NCBI RefSeq assembly: GCF_004000765.1
Contig: NZ_BILW01000001.1
Span: 434,001 to 498,000, forward strand
Source: Paenibacillus chondroitinus NBRC 15376
GTDB taxonomy: Bacteria; Bacillota; Bacilli; Paenibacillales; NBRC-103111
DNA length: 64,000 bases
Reading direction: 5' to 3'
Below, one piece after another: positions 1 to 8,467 of this stretch. The notes beneath the pieces were generated by a model. It saw only the letters and a program-made list of their open reading frames with translations, did not search any database and was not told the origin of the DNA. Position 1 is the first letter of the stretch. Each line of letters begins with the position of its first letter. The translations under genes and the position numbers were made by a program.

Positions 1-188
1 CGCTTATCTTGTTATTTGGATTGGTTACAACCTTTATGATTGGTTTTTCACGTAAAAACAGGGAAGGCGACACCACGTATTTTCAGAAAACCGGGGTCAA
101 ATGGGCGCGTCTCACTTCCTTCTACGTCGTTTCGATCGCTGCAGGCTTACTAGCGTTGGTGGCTTATATTGTGTATTTAATCCGATAA
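1..188 (+). CDS. C-terminal end of a membrane protein (partial)
   Basis: The window opens inside this gene; the reading frame begins at base 3 and stops with TAA at 186-188, giving about 61 residues. Two hydrophobic stretches are visible, one at the very start (LILLFGLVTTFMIGF) and one near the end (VVSIAAGLLALVAYIVYLI). They are separated by a short charged loop rich in Lys, Arg and Asp. It is therefore the last two membrane segments of an integral membrane protein. I do not recognise the family from this fragment. A strong terminator directly follows the stop, so it is the last gene of its transcript. Confidence 0.7.
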   Translation, partial: LILLFGLVTTFMIGFSRKNREGDTTYFQKTGVKWARLTSFYVVSIAAGLLALVAYIVYLIR

Positions 189-192
189 AAGG

Positions 193-237
193 GACCGTAT
201 CTTTGCGCTTTTTGGCAAAGATGCGGTCTTTTTTTTT
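193..237 (+). terminator. Rho-independent terminator
   Basis: A 14-bp stem (GACCGTATCTTTGC pairing with GCAAAGATGCGGTC, one G-T wobble) with an 8-nt loop is followed by nine T residues. It lies 5 nt after the stop of the partial membrane protein gene. Confidence 0.9.
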
Positions 238-317
238 GTGGGTGCGACGAATTATCTCAGCCTTGGCGTAGACGCTGCGCGGCACATCACTTGCATGCCA
301 ATTTTTCTTGTTTTCGC

Positions 318-500
318 TAACGGACCTGGCAGCCGCTATTTCAGCTAAATTGGCTCTATCCAATTTTTAACGGACTCCAGAGCCCTTATTAGTCAAAAAA
401 CTAGCCATTTCTCATGTTATTTATGTAAATAGCGGCATTCGGGTCCGTTAAAATTTCAAATAGCCCGTTTTTCACCGAATAAGGTCATCTCAGTCCGTAA
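318..500. repeat. Four-unit nested inverted repeat, TAACGGAC variant
   Basis: Four related units lie in forward-forward-reverse-reverse order: TAACGGAC at 318 and 368, then GTCCGTTA ending at 450 and GTCCGTAA ending at 500. Starts of the two forward units are 50 nt apart and ends of the two reverse units are 50 nt apart. The units share a CTATTT/TTATT core with the GGAACT-type elements elsewhere in the window. The first spacer holds a 7-bp hairpin (AAATTGG, loop CTCTAT, CCAATTT). The element fills most of the gap between the first terminator and the GntR gene; nothing else is recognised in 238-729. Confidence 0.7.
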
Positions 501-729
501 GAAAGCCAATGCGCACCGCAAATTCTTCTCTTAACCAGTTGGTACAGGTGGAAGTTAGCTGCAAGTTGCTTAAAAGGGGTATATGGTGGGGCTAGAAAAG
601 TAGCTGACACACAGCCTGGCGGAGTTTGATCCGTCAGGTTTTTGATGATGTTGAAAGCCTCATGCAGCCGAGCAATTTCTATACGATAGTTGTTCCAAAA
701 TGATGAACATGAAGAACCCACTTCCCCAC

Positions 730-755
730 TACCATACTTGTATGGTAGTATGGTA
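730..755. promoter_or_regulatory. Probable GntR operator (palindrome plus direct repeat)
   Basis: A perfect palindrome (TACCATAC, TT, GTATGGTA) at 730-747 is followed directly by a third copy of GTATGGTA at 748-755. It lies about 35 bp upstream of the GntR-family start codon, a typical position for an autoregulatory operator of this family. The assignment to the adjacent regulator is inferred from position. Confidence 0.6.
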
Positions 756-788
756 ATAACATTTGGATACGGGAGGTGAATCACAACG

Positions 789-1460
789 TTGAAAATCAAA
801 CCTATAACAAGCACGACACGCGATGCGGTTTATCAGGCTCTGAAAGAGCAAATTCTTATGCTGGATTTGCTGCCGGGAACCGGTATTTCGGAGAAGGAAA
901 TCTCCGTTCAATTTGGTGTGAGCCGAACGCCGGTGCGTGAGAGCTTCGTTCAGTTATCGCAAGAAGGGTTGCTGGATATCTATCCACAGCGCGGTACGGT
1001 TGTTTCTCTTATCGACCTGGAGCGTGTAGAGGAAGCTCGTTTTATTCGAGAGCAGCTTGAACGGGCTGTTATTTCCTTAGCTTGTGAAAGCTTTCCCGCG
1101 GATTCCTTGCAGCAGCTGCGTACCAATCTGGCTTATCAGCAAGTTTCCATGAGCGAGAAGGATTTTAAGAAGATGTTTGAATTGGATGAAGCTTTCCATC
1201 GGACGATCTTTGAGGGATGCAGAAAGCTGAATACTTGGGCAATCATCCAGCAAGTGAATGTTCATCTGAACCGGACTCGCATGCTCAGATTGGCCGCGGA
1301 TCACAGGTGGGATGAGCTCTACGAGCAGCACGAACAGATGGTGGATGCGATTGAACATCACGAAGCCGGCAAGGCTGAACAAGTGATGAACACTCATCTT
1401 CACCTCACGGTTACAGATCAAACTGTATTGAAAGAGAAATTTCCGACGTATTTCAAATAA
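789..1460 (+). CDS. GntR-family (FadR subfamily) regulator of the uxu operon
   Basis: This 223-aa DNA-binding protein has a winged-helix domain at about residues 10-75, with the recognition helix around EISVQFGVSRTPVRES. An alpha-helical FCD effector domain follows (about 85-210), with ligand-pocket His residues such as those in HRTIF and HLHLTV. FCD-type GntR proteins usually sense sugar acids or other carboxylates. It starts with TTG behind GGGAGGTGAA. uxuA follows 25 bp later on the same strand, so the likely effector is a uronate pathway intermediate such as mannonate or fructuronate (inference). A palindromic operator lies just upstream, suggesting autoregulation. Confidence 0.9.
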   Translation: MKIKPITSTTRDAVYQALKEQILMLDLLPGTGISEKEISVQFGVSRTPVRESFVQLSQEGLLDIYPQRGTVVSLIDLERVEEARFIREQLERAVISLACESFPADSLQQLRTNLAYQQVSMSEKDFKKMFELDEAFHRTIFEGCRKLNTWAIIQQVNVHLNRTRMLRLAADHRWDELYEQHEQMVDAIEHHEAGKAEQVMNTHLHLTVTDQTVLKEKFPTYFK

Positions 1461-1485
1461 GGAATGACAGGAGGCGCTATCTGCA

Positions 1486-2568
1486 ATGAAAATGGTATTT
1501 CGCTGGTTTGGCGAAGGCAATGACACGGTAACACTTGAGCAAATCAAGCAAATCCCTGGTGTAGAGGGCATTGTTTGGGCGCTCCACGATGTTCCGGCTG
1601 GTGAAGAGTGGCCGATGGATAAAATCTTACAGGTAAAGGAAGCCGCAGATAAGGCCGGTCTTCATATGAAGGTCGTCGAAAGCGTTAACATTCATGAGGA
1701 TATCAAGCTCGGGCTGCCAAGCCGCGATCTCTACATAGACAATTACAAGAAAACGATCGTAAAGCTGGCTGAGGTCGGCGTGAAAGTGATCTGTTATAAC
1801 TTTATGCCCGTTTTTGACTGGGTAAGGACCGATCTGCATAAGGAATTGGAAGATGGATCCACAGCGCTATTTTATGAAAAAGAAAAAGTTGCCCATCTGA
1901 ACTTGGAAGAGCAGGTACAGCGAATTAATGCCAATCCGAACTTCACGATGCCGGGCTGGGAGCCGGAACGTCTGGGACGTCTGACTGAATTATTTGATGC
2001 CTACCGCGATGTGACGGAAGAGCAGCTTTTTGACAATGCCAAATATTTTCTAGAAGCCATCATTCCTTTTGCCGAGAAATATGATATTCGAATGGCGATT
2101 CATCCGGATGATCCGCCTTGGCCTATTTTTGGACTGCCGCGCATTATTACGAGTCAAGCCAATATCCGCCGTTTCCTGGGACTAGTAGATAGTCCATATA
2201 ATGGGCTGACGATGTGCAGCGGATCGCTTGGTGCGAATCCGGCGAATGATATCGTTGGAATCGTCAATGAATTCGCTGATCGGATTCCATTTGCGCATAT
2301 TCGCAACGTGCGTGTGTACGAAAATGGCGATTTCATTGAAACTTCACATCGGACAACAGACGGCACTGTAGATATCGCCGGCATTGTGAACGCGCTGCAT
2401 GAAAATGATTATGAAGGATTTTGCCGTCCGGATCATGGACGACATATTTGGGGCGAGCAATGCAGACCCGGTTACGGCCTGTATGATCGTGCGCTTGGCA
2501 TTATGTACTTATGGGGATTGTGGGACGCAAACCGCAGAAAATTACAATCCGGAAGGATGGGGGACTAG
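1486..2568 (+). CDS. uxuA: Mannonate dehydratase
   Basis: UxuA converts D-mannonate to 2-keto-3-deoxy-D-gluconate in the hexuronate pathway. The 360-aa length is normal for the family. The N-terminus ([13 protein letters not shown], then [13 protein letters not shown]) and the internal metal-site region around [18 protein letters not shown] are characteristic; the C-terminal [19 protein letters not shown] region is also typical. The protein is a TIM barrel requiring a divalent metal. The ATG follows an AGGAGG site. It sits between the GntR regulator and an SDR dehydrogenase that starts 3 nt after its stop, so all three are probably one transcript and translation of the last two is coupled. 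Confidence 0.96.
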   Translation: MKMVFRWFGEGNDTVTLEQIKQIPGVEGIVWALHDVPAGEEWPMDKILQVKEAADKAGLHMKVVESVNIHEDIKLGLPSRDLYIDNYKKTIVKLAEVGVKVICYNFMPVFDWVRTDLHKELEDGSTALFYEKEKVAHLNLEEQVQRINANPNFTMPGWEPERLGRLTELFDAYRDVTEEQLFDNAKYFLEAIIPFAEKYDIRMAIHPDDPPWPIFGLPRIITSQANIRRFLGLVDSPYNGLTMCSGSLGANPANDIVGIVNEFADRIPFAHIRNVRVYENGDFIETSHRTTDGTVDIAGIVNALHENDYEGFCRPDHGRHIWGEQCRPGYGLYDRALGIMYLWGLWDANRRKLQSGRMGD

Positions 2569-2570
2569 AC

Positions 2571-3425
2571 ATGAAGGGCATTACGAATTTTCCAGCATTG
2601 CAAGGTAAAGTTGTCGTTATTACAGGAGGAGCCGGCGTATTGTGCCGGGTTATGGCCTTGGAACTCGCACGCCAAGGCGGGCGAATCGCCATTCTGAACC
2701 GTACCGTGGAAAAAGGGCAGGAGGTCGTGGCTGAGATTGCCGCAGCAGGCGGCGAAGCCATTGCTTTGTCCTGCGACGTAACGGATGCAGAGAGTGTAGC
2801 ACAGGCCGCAGAAGTGATCCTTGAGCAGCTCGGACCGTGCGATATTTTAATCAATGGCGCCGGAGGCAATCATGCCAGTGCGAACACGACGAACGAAACG
2901 TTCAAACTGGAAGACTTGGCGAATCCGGATATTCAGACCTTCTATGACCTAAGCGTGACGGGATTCCGCAATGTGCTTGACTTGAACTTTGTCGGGACGT
3001 TGATTCCGACGCAGATTTTTACAAAACAAATGATCGGCAGACAAGACGCTACCGTCATCAATATTTCGTCGATGAGCGCACCGTCGCCAATGACGAAAGT
3101 TCCGGCTTACAGCGCTGCTAAAGCCGCCATTGATAACTTCACGCAGTGGTTAGCCGTGCATTTGGCGGAAAGCGGCATTCGCGTCAATGCGATTGCGCCG
3201 GGCTTTTTCTTGACGAAGCAGAACGAGAAGCTGCTGCTGAAGGAAGACGGTACGCTCACGGAGCGTTCGCACAAAATCATTACCCACACGCCGATGCGCC
3301 GATTCGGGAAACCCGAAGATCTGCTCGGCACGCTGCTTTGGTTGACGGACCCTAACATGTCCGGCTTCGTAACCGGCGCCACCATTCCGGTGGACGGCGG
3401 ATTCATGGCCTACTCGGGCGTATAG
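2571..3425 (+). CDS. uxuB: SDR-family D-mannonate oxidoreductase (fructuronate reductase)
   Basis: This is a short-chain dehydrogenase of 284 aa with a Rossmann nucleotide-binding motif near residue 15 ([13 protein letters not shown]), an NGAGG motif, and the catalytic Ser, Tyr and Lys (ISSMSAPS, then YSAAK). Its position after uxuA and resemblance to the SDR-type Bacillus UxuB (YjmF) indicate NAD(P)H-linked reduction of D-fructuronate to D-mannonate. The start is the ATG at 2571, which has a GGATGGGG ribosome site overlapping the end of uxuA; a longer in-frame extension would overlap uxuA by about 20 codons and is unlikely. A terminator hairpin follows. Confidence 0.92.
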   Translation: MKGITNFPALQGKVVVITGGAGVLCRVMALELARQGGRIAILNRTVEKGQEVVAEIAAAGGEAIALSCDVTDAESVAQAAEVILEQLGPCDILINGAGGNHASANTTNETFKLEDLANPDIQTFYDLSVTGFRNVLDLNFVGTLIPTQIFTKQMIGRQDATVINISSMSAPSPMTKVPAYSAAKAAIDNFTQWLAVHLAESGIRVNAIAPGFFLTKQNEKLLLKEDGTLTERSHKIITHTPMRRFGKPEDLLGTLLWLTDPNMSGFVTGATIPVDGGFMAYSGV

Positions 3426-3467
3426 GGAATTTGCTGCTATCGCTTGTGGGGTTGCTCCCCGGCAATT

Positions 3468-3643
3468 GGAACTATAGCGCGCTATTTCATCTGAAATAGC
3501 GTGCTTTTTTGTGGACGGGAACTGTGGGCCGTTATTTGTCCGTTTACCTATAGAAAACGGGATTTGACGCTCAAATAACGCCCTGTAGTTCCGCTTGAAC
3601 GCGGAAACGGGCTGAATTGCTAGAAATAGCGGCCTGTAGTTCC
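3468..3643. repeat. Four-unit nested inverted repeat, GGAACT type (176 bp)
   Basis: Forward units start at 3468 and 3518 (GGAACT, purine/pyrimidine AG core, ending TATTTC or TATTTG). Reverse units end at 3592 and 3643 (GTAGTTCC). Unit 1 pairs with unit 4 and unit 2 with unit 3 over about 21 nt each. The spacer after unit 1 forms GCTATTTC/GAAATAGC, and the spacer after unit 3 forms CCGC/GCGG. Same architecture and length as the elements at 8865 and 50204. It occupies the uxuB-SLH gene gap; 3644-3831 otherwise shows only the RBS of the next gene. Confidence 0.8.
3477..3510 (+). terminator. Terminator of the uxu operon, embedded in the repeat element
   Basis: A 12-bp stem (GCGCGCTATTTC with GAAATAGCGTGC, one G-T wobble), a 4-nt loop and six T residues. 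The left arm is the first unit of the 176-bp repeat element, so the element seems to supply the terminator here. Confidence 0.8.
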
Positions 3644-3831
3644 TCAAAGGTGTATCGTTGTTGACCAATTTAACGGTGAGTATGAGGTTGCCCCTCCGAC
3701 AAGTGTCTCAGTAACGCTTTTCTTTTCGAAAAATTTATTCAACCGCATGCAACCTTTTTAGAAACAGCTCCGTTAAATAGGTAACTCGAAAGGGTGATAA
3801 AAAATAACTAGTTAAAAGGAGAATAGTTACT

Positions 3832-4737
3832 GTGAAAAAATTAGCTACTGCCGCACTATCGACCGTTATATTGGGAGCATTGTCATTTAATACTGCATTT
3901 GCTTTCTCGGATGTTGAAAGTGGACAAGCCGAGGCGATTAACGCACTGCGTGATCGTGGCGTTGTAAGTGGTATGGATCACGAACATTTTGCTCCAAAAG
4001 GAAAAATCAGCTATGCGCAATCCGTCCAAATCATTGTAAAAGGTTTGGGCCTAAACATGGACTTGCTCCGTTTCGTCAAGCAGCCGCTTGCTTCTGATTT
4101 CTATACAAACGTACAAAATGACTCTTGGTATGCCGAAGCGTTCATCATCGCTCATTACAACGGCGTAGATCTTCCGAAAGATGTGAATCCGAATGCTAGC
4201 ATTACACGTGAGCAATTCGGGGCGTTACTTATGACTGCGCTTGAGAAAAAAGGCAATTTCCCGCTGATTAACATCAAACCGGCGGACATTAAGGATGCTG
4301 ACCAAATTACACCGGAGTATCAAGGTGCTCTGCAGCGTATGCTCGCTTATAAAATTGCCGCACTCGATAACAACGGCAAGCTAAGCCCAAAAGCGGAAAT
4401 TACGCGCGGCGAAGCAGCAACTTGGGTTTATAACGCAAGCAAAGTGTTGGACGCTCACACTCAGGTTCCAGCGCCAACAGAAACCGTTGCCGTTCATGTT
4501 GAGAAAGTTTCCGATGATGTTAACAAGGTGACATTGTCTCGGGAAACGAAACCAACAGGGGGATATGGGATTGAAATTACCGGTATCCAATTTGGAGAAG
4601 ACGGCAATGCCGTTATTTCTTACAAACTGGTCGATCCTGCTCCGGATGCCATGAACGTTCAAGTGATTACGGAACCGAAAGCGGTCACGTTCGTCTCTTC
4701 CAAATACAAAGCTATAGCTGAACCAGCTGTAAAATAA
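3832..4737 (+). CDS. Exported SLH-domain protein with C-terminal PrcB-like domain
   Basis: This 301-aa protein has a signal peptide (LATAALSTVILGALSFNTAFA, split by a likely cleavage after AFA). Three S-layer homology-like segments follow, at about residues 25-75, 90-140 and 150-205, with diverged ITRE/ITRG motifs. The last 80 residues contain GGYGIEITGIQ, typical of the PrcB C-terminal domain of the treponemal protease complex. Location should be cell surface via secondary cell wall polymer. It starts with GTG behind AAAGGAGAA. It is monocistronic, ending in a terminator shared with the convergent AraC gene. Function beyond wall attachment is unknown. Confidence 0.8.
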   Translation: MKKLATAALSTVILGALSFNTAFAFSDVESGQAEAINALRDRGVVSGMDHEHFAPKGKISYAQSVQIIVKGLGLNMDLLRFVKQPLASDFYTNVQNDSWYAEAFIIAHYNGVDLPKDVNPNASITREQFGALLMTALEKKGNFPLINIKPADIKDADQITPEYQGALQRMLAYKIAALDNNGKLSPKAEITRGEAATWVYNASKVLDAHTQVPAPTETVAVHVEKVSDDVNKVTLSRETKPTGGYGIEITGIQFGEDGNAVISYKLVDPAPDAMNVQVITEPKAVTFVSSKYKAIAEPAVK

Positions 4738-4740
4738 TAA

Positions 4741-4783
4741 AAAGTGCTTCCTCGTCATACGTGATGAGAGAAGCACTTTTTTT
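4741..4783 (+). terminator. Terminator after the SLH-PrcB gene
   Basis: A 10-bp stem (AAAGTGCTTC with GAAGCACTTT) followed by a run of T residues, in the convergent gap before the AraC gene on the other strand; it may also act on that strand. Confidence 0.85.
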
Positions 4784-5621
4784 ATTGCGACTCGCTAGGT
4801 CGGAGCGCTTCTTTCCGGAATGTTCCAGGAGCGAGACCGGTCGCTTTTTTAAACAAATTTTGAAAAGCGGTGACGCTCTCATACCCGACCAATCGTGCGA
4901 TTTGTTCCACGGAGAACTCGGTAGTTGTCAAATAACGGCGAGCCGCGTGGATGCGCTGGTGTATGGCGAATTGAATCGGGCTCTCCCCGTAAGCATCCTG
5001 AAACAAGTGGCTTAAATGCGATGGGCTCAGATAAACGTGGTCGGCAATTTGTTTGATCGTAAGGGGTTCATGGTACCGCTCTTCGATGTATCGTCTTGCC
5101 TTTGTTATCGCGGTTTGCGCGGACAAGCGCGCTGTTTTCCCAGCAGCGTGATGTTTCGATCGGTGCACCTCCAAAAGCAGCAGTTCTAACAGCAAACCAC
5201 TGGAAGTTAACGCCTCCGACCAGCCTTCATTAACCTCGTCACAGAGCTCTTGAAAGAGATGCTTGATCCGCTCAACATTTGAACTTACAGAGAATACCGG
5301 CTGTTCATCATCCTCTAATAGGTGATTCGCCGGCAATCCTTGCACCTGAAGAGAGTGAAATCCTGCATAATAAAAGGAAAACGGGGCTTCGATGCGCGAA
5401 CGCTCTTCATGCCATACCAGAGGACGAAAGATGACCATATCTCCGGCCCGCGCTTTATAATGCTTACCATCAATCCAATAGTCCGCTTCTCCCTCAGCTA
5501 TAAAAAGAATCTCCGTCATGGCTTCATGTCGGTGCAGAGGGAAATAACAGCTTTCACCGGTTTTGCGATGAAACGCGATCGCACCTTCCAAGACCGGCCG
5601 CTTTAAGAATATAGCACTCAT
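4782..5621 (-). CDS. AraC-family regulator next to PhyH dioxygenase
   Basis: This 279-aa regulator has an N-terminal cupin-like sensing domain (about 15-100; HRHEAMTEILFI, RAGDMVIFRP). Its C-terminal double helix-turn-helix spans about 170-270 (IKQIADHVYLSPSHLSHLF and VEQIARLVGYESVTAFQNLFKK), with the usual AraC ending. It starts with ATG behind AAAGGTG and is transcribed away from the PhyH dioxygenase gene at 5739, with about 117 bp between. Divergent placement suggests that it controls that gene. The inducer is unknown; a small sugar or related metabolite would be usual for this domain layout. Confidence 0.88.
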   Translation of the reverse strand: MSAIFLKRPVLEGAIAFHRKTGESCYFPLHRHEAMTEILFIAEGEADYWIDGKHYKARAGDMVIFRPLVWHEERSRIEAPFSFYYAGFHSLQVQGLPANHLLEDDEQPVFSVSSNVERIKHLFQELCDEVNEGWSEALTSSGLLLELLLLEVHRSKHHAAGKTARLSAQTAITKARRYIEERYHEPLTIKQIADHVYLSPSHLSHLFQDAYGESPIQFAIHQRIHAARRYLTTTEFSVEQIARLVGYESVTAFQNLFKKATGLAPGTFRKEALRPSESQ

Positions 5622-5738
5622 TTGCCAGCACCTTTCGCAAGAATGAATAGGTTTGCCGCAGCACTCAGAATCGATTATTCCTTATGATTAGCTTAGCATA
5701 TAAGTATCAAACCGAACAATGATGCAGGAGGTGTAAGC

Positions 5739-6518
5739 ATGAATCTAACTACGTCGATTCACAAGATTGAAGAGGCTTTATTGGCTTTGGGTATTACTGA
5801 TGATCTATTGACGGCTGAAGAGAAGAAAAGTCTCGATGAGCGAGGTTTCGTTTTGTTTACCGGGATGTTAAACACAGATGAGCTAGAAACGTTTCGCGCC
5901 AAGTATGAAGAGTTAATGGACAAAGAGGGGATGAACGCGGGGAAAGAGGTTCATCAGGAGGAAGGGACACGGAGGCTATCCGACCTGGTGAATAAAGGCG
6001 AATGCTTCGACCGGGTTTATACGCATCCGAAGCTTTTGGCTGCCATCTATCACGTGCTGCAGCGGGAGTTCATGCTTTCCTCGCTGAACGCGCGTGACGC
6101 CATTCCTGGCGCAGGACTGCAGGCGCTGCACGCGGATTGGGGCGCACGTAAAGAACACGAGCCGTTCCACGTGTGCAATTCGATCTGGCTTATTGACGAC
6201 TTCACGCCAGACAATGGGGCTACCCGCGTCGTACCCGGAACGCATAAGCTGTCTGGTTATCCGCGTGATTACGGCATAGATCCCCTTGCGCCACACCCGC
6301 AGGAGGAGTTGATTGTTGCGCCTGCCGGCTCCGTAAGCGTCTTCAATTCGCACCTCTGGCATGGCGGCACGCTGAACCAAACAGCCAAGACAAGGCGTGC
6401 TCTTCACGCGTATTTCACGGCCAGAGAACACAAGCAGCAGCTCGACCAGGCTGCCTATATTCGAAAGAGGACTTACGACCGAATAAGTCCTGCCGCGCGT
6501 TATATTTTGAATGTATAA
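5739..6518 (+). CDS. Phytanoyl-CoA dioxygenase (PhyH) family protein 1
   Basis: A 259-aa cupin-fold enzyme of the Fe(II)/2-oxoglutarate-dependent PhyH family. The iron triad is visible as H131-x-D133 (LHADWG) and H208 (LWHGG). R220 in TRRALHAYF is the expected 2-oxoglutarate carboxylate ligand. The PGTHK motif near 166 is also characteristic. Such proteins hydroxylate diverse small molecules; the substrate cannot be read from sequence. ATG follows GCAGGAGGTG. It is divergent from an AraC regulator and ends in a strong terminator, so it is probably a single-gene, AraC-controlled unit. Two more PhyH/AraC pairs lie at 21925 and 25216. Confidence 0.9.
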   Translation: MNLTTSIHKIEEALLALGITDDLLTAEEKKSLDERGFVLFTGMLNTDELETFRAKYEELMDKEGMNAGKEVHQEEGTRRLSDLVNKGECFDRVYTHPKLLAAIYHVLQREFMLSSLNARDAIPGAGLQALHADWGARKEHEPFHVCNSIWLIDDFTPDNGATRVVPGTHKLSGYPRDYGIDPLAPHPQEELIVAPAGSVSVFNSHLWHGGTLNQTAKTRRALHAYFTAREHKQQLDQAAYIRKRTYDRISPAARYILNV

Positions 6519-6536
6519 CTACATTCATTTCTACAG

Positions 6537-6577
6537 AAAAAGACCTGACGGATGAATGTTATCCGTTAGGTCTTTTT
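6537..6577 (+). terminator. Bidirectional terminator after PhyH gene 1
   Basis: A long stem (AAAAAGACCT, then ACGGAT, loop GAATGTT, ATCCGT, then AGGTCTTTTT) with A- and T-tracts on both sides. It separates the PhyH gene from the convergent 52-aa gene. Confidence 0.9.
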
Positions 6578-6602
6578 CACAATCTGCGGGCCTTCCCAAG
6601 CA

Positions 6603-6761
6603 TTACCGATGTTCGATGAGGTCAATAGCCCCCAGAACGACATGAGCCAGGCCAAATCCGAGCACACCAGTTGCTGCAAGCTTATACTTGCTACCGAGTA
6701 AGGAAGCAGCAGAAGCCGTTACGACAGTTCCAAGAACAGCAGGGATCAAACCTTCACGCAT
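6603..6761 (-). CDS. Small hydrophobic protein (52 aa)
   Basis: This short gene reads from ATG at 6761 (GGGAGTG ribosome site 8 nt upstream) to TAA at 6603. The product starts MREGLIPAVLGTVVTASAAS and ends GAIDLIEHR. It has two hydrophobic Gly/Ala-rich stretches (about 5-22 and 30-45) around a charged GSKYK turn, consistent with a small membrane-associated hairpin. Similar small proteins are, to my recollection, common in Paenibacillus and often carry the misleading label asparagine synthase; no enzyme domain is possible at this size. Function unknown. It lies convergent to PhyH gene 1. Confidence 0.75.
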   Translation of the reverse strand: MREGLIPAVLGTVVTASAASLLGSKYKLAATGVLGFGLAHVVLGAIDLIEHR

Positions 6762-6970
6762 GTGTATCACTCCCACCAGTTTATTTGGAAAGACAAAGTT
6801 TATTTTAGATCAAAACAAAGAAATTTATCCGTCTGGAAGCCTTGGCGATCCTTGGAGCTGCCTATTCAAAAAAACGGTTGCAAAAGCAGGAAGATCAACT
6901 TATGATAATAATTGAATTTATGAAACTGCTTATCGATTAATGAAATTATTAATTTAAGGGGCGAATTTCT

Positions 6971-8464
6971 GTGACTAACCGGATAACTGTTAACGCCGAT
7001 CGCGCAAAAGGCACGATTAATCGCAATATTTACGGGCATTTTTCCGAGCATTTGGGACGATGCATTTACGAAGGTTTATGGGTGGGGGAAGATTCAGATA
7101 TTCCTAACACGAAAGGGATTCGGAACGATGTCGCGGCTGCGTTGAAAAAGATGAAAATCCCGGTACTGCGTTGGCCGGGTGGCTGCTTCGCTGACGAATA
7201 CCACTGGAAGGACGGTATCGGTCCGAAAGAAAACCGGAAACGAATGATTAATACCCATTGGGGCGGCGTGGTGGAAAATAATCATTTTGGGACGCATGAA
7301 TTTATGATGCTCTGTGAGATGCTGGAATGTGAGCCGTATATCAACGGCAATGTTGGCAGCGGAACCGTTCAAGAGATGGCTGATTGGGTCGAATATTTGA
7401 CCTTTGAGGGTGTGTCGCCTATGGCAGAATTGCGCGAGGCAAACGGGCGACCTGAGCCGTGGAAAGTGAAATATTTCGGCGTGGGCAATGAGAATTGGGG
7501 CTGTGGAGGGAACATGCGGCCTGAATATTACGCAGATCTGTATCGCCAATTTCAGACCTATGTCCGCAATTATGGCAGCAATCGCATACATAAAATTGCT
7601 TGTGGGCCGAACACGGACGACTATCATTGGATGGAAACTTTGATGAAGCAGGCTCATCGTTTTATGGATTCTATTACGCTGCATTATTATACGGTTCCCG
7701 GTGATTCCTGGCAGGAGAAAGGAACGGCAACCGGATTCCCTGAAAACATGTGGCGTGTAACCTTGAAGAAAGCTTTGTTCATGGAAGAACTGATCAGCAA
7801 ACATTCCGCTATTATGGATCAGTACGATCCGGACAAGCGAATCGGGCTGCTCGTTGATGAGTGGGGGACGTGGCACGATGTGGAGCCGGGAACGAATCCA
7901 GGCTTTCTGTATCAGCAGAACACGATTCGTGATGCGTTAGTCGCCGGGATTTCGCTGAACATTTTTAATGAGCATTGTGATCGCGTGCAAATGGCGAACA
8001 TCGCGCAGCTGGTGAATGTACTGCAGGCTGTGATCCTCACCGAAGGCGAAAAAATGGTGCTTACGCCAACTTATCATGTCTTCGACATGTATAAGGTTCA
8101 CCAGGATGCGCAGCTGTTGGATGTGCACCAGTCCATTACGGAGCTTGGCGAGGGGAAACAAGCCATTCCACAAATCTCCGTTTCGGCTTCCATAGATGAA
8201 GAGGGCCGGATACATATCAGCCTCTGCAATCTGGATCATCAGGCTGGCGCAAAGGTAGAGGTTGAGCTGCGCGGCTTGGTCGACAAGTTGGTATCTGTGC
8301 AAGGTACAACATTAACTTCAGATGCTATTGACGGCCACAACACCTTCGAAGAGACAGATAAAGTCAGTCCAACGGAATTCACAGCGTTCAACTTGATCGA
8401 TCAGGTGATCTATGCAGAGCTTCCTCCGATGTCCGTCACGGTTTTGGCATTGACCGCGGAGTAA
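6971..8464 (+). CDS. abfA: Alpha-L-arabinofuranosidase, GH51
   Basis: A 497-aa retaining glycosidase that removes alpha-L-arabinofuranosyl groups from arabinan, arabinoxylan or pectic side chains. The family signature is clear: [17 protein letters not shown] near residue 19, [15 protein letters not shown] at 65, acid/base Glu174 in GVGNENWG, and nucleophile Glu297 in [11 protein letters not shown] beta-sandwich C-terminal domain completes the usual length. There is no signal peptide, so it acts on imported oligosaccharides. The start is GTG after AAGGGG. A Cys-rich protein gene starts 3 nt after the stop. Bacillus homologues are named AbfA. Confidence 0.96.
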   Translation: MTNRITVNADRAKGTINRNIYGHFSEHLGRCIYEGLWVGEDSDIPNTKGIRNDVAAALKKMKIPVLRWPGGCFADEYHWKDGIGPKENRKRMINTHWGGVVENNHFGTHEFMMLCEMLECEPYINGNVGSGTVQEMADWVEYLTFEGVSPMAELREANGRPEPWKVKYFGVGNENWGCGGNMRPEYYADLYRQFQTYVRNYGSNRIHKIACGPNTDDYHWMETLMKQAHRFMDSITLHYYTVPGDSWQEKGTATGFPENMWRVTLKKALFMEELISKHSAIMDQYDPDKRIGLLVDEWGTWHDVEPGTNPGFLYQQNTIRDALVAGISLNIFNEHCDRVQMANIAQLVNVLQAVILTEGEKMVLTPTYHVFDMYKVHQDAQLLDVHQSITELGEGKQAIPQISVSASIDEEGRIHISLCNLDHQAGAKVEVELRGLVDKLVSVQGTTLTSDAIDGHNTFEETDKVSPTEFTAFNLIDQVIYAELPPMSVTVLALTAE

Positions 8465-8467
8465 GCC

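Noticed and set aside
6880-6900. Weak cre-like sequence upstream of abfA
   Set aside because: AAAAAACGGTTGCA differs from the CcpA consensus at three positions, including the conserved first two bases.
7094-7876. Long open frame (260 codons) on the minus strand
   Set aside because: It lies entirely opposite the GH51 gene, has no ribosome site, and its composition mirrors the codon pattern of the real gene.
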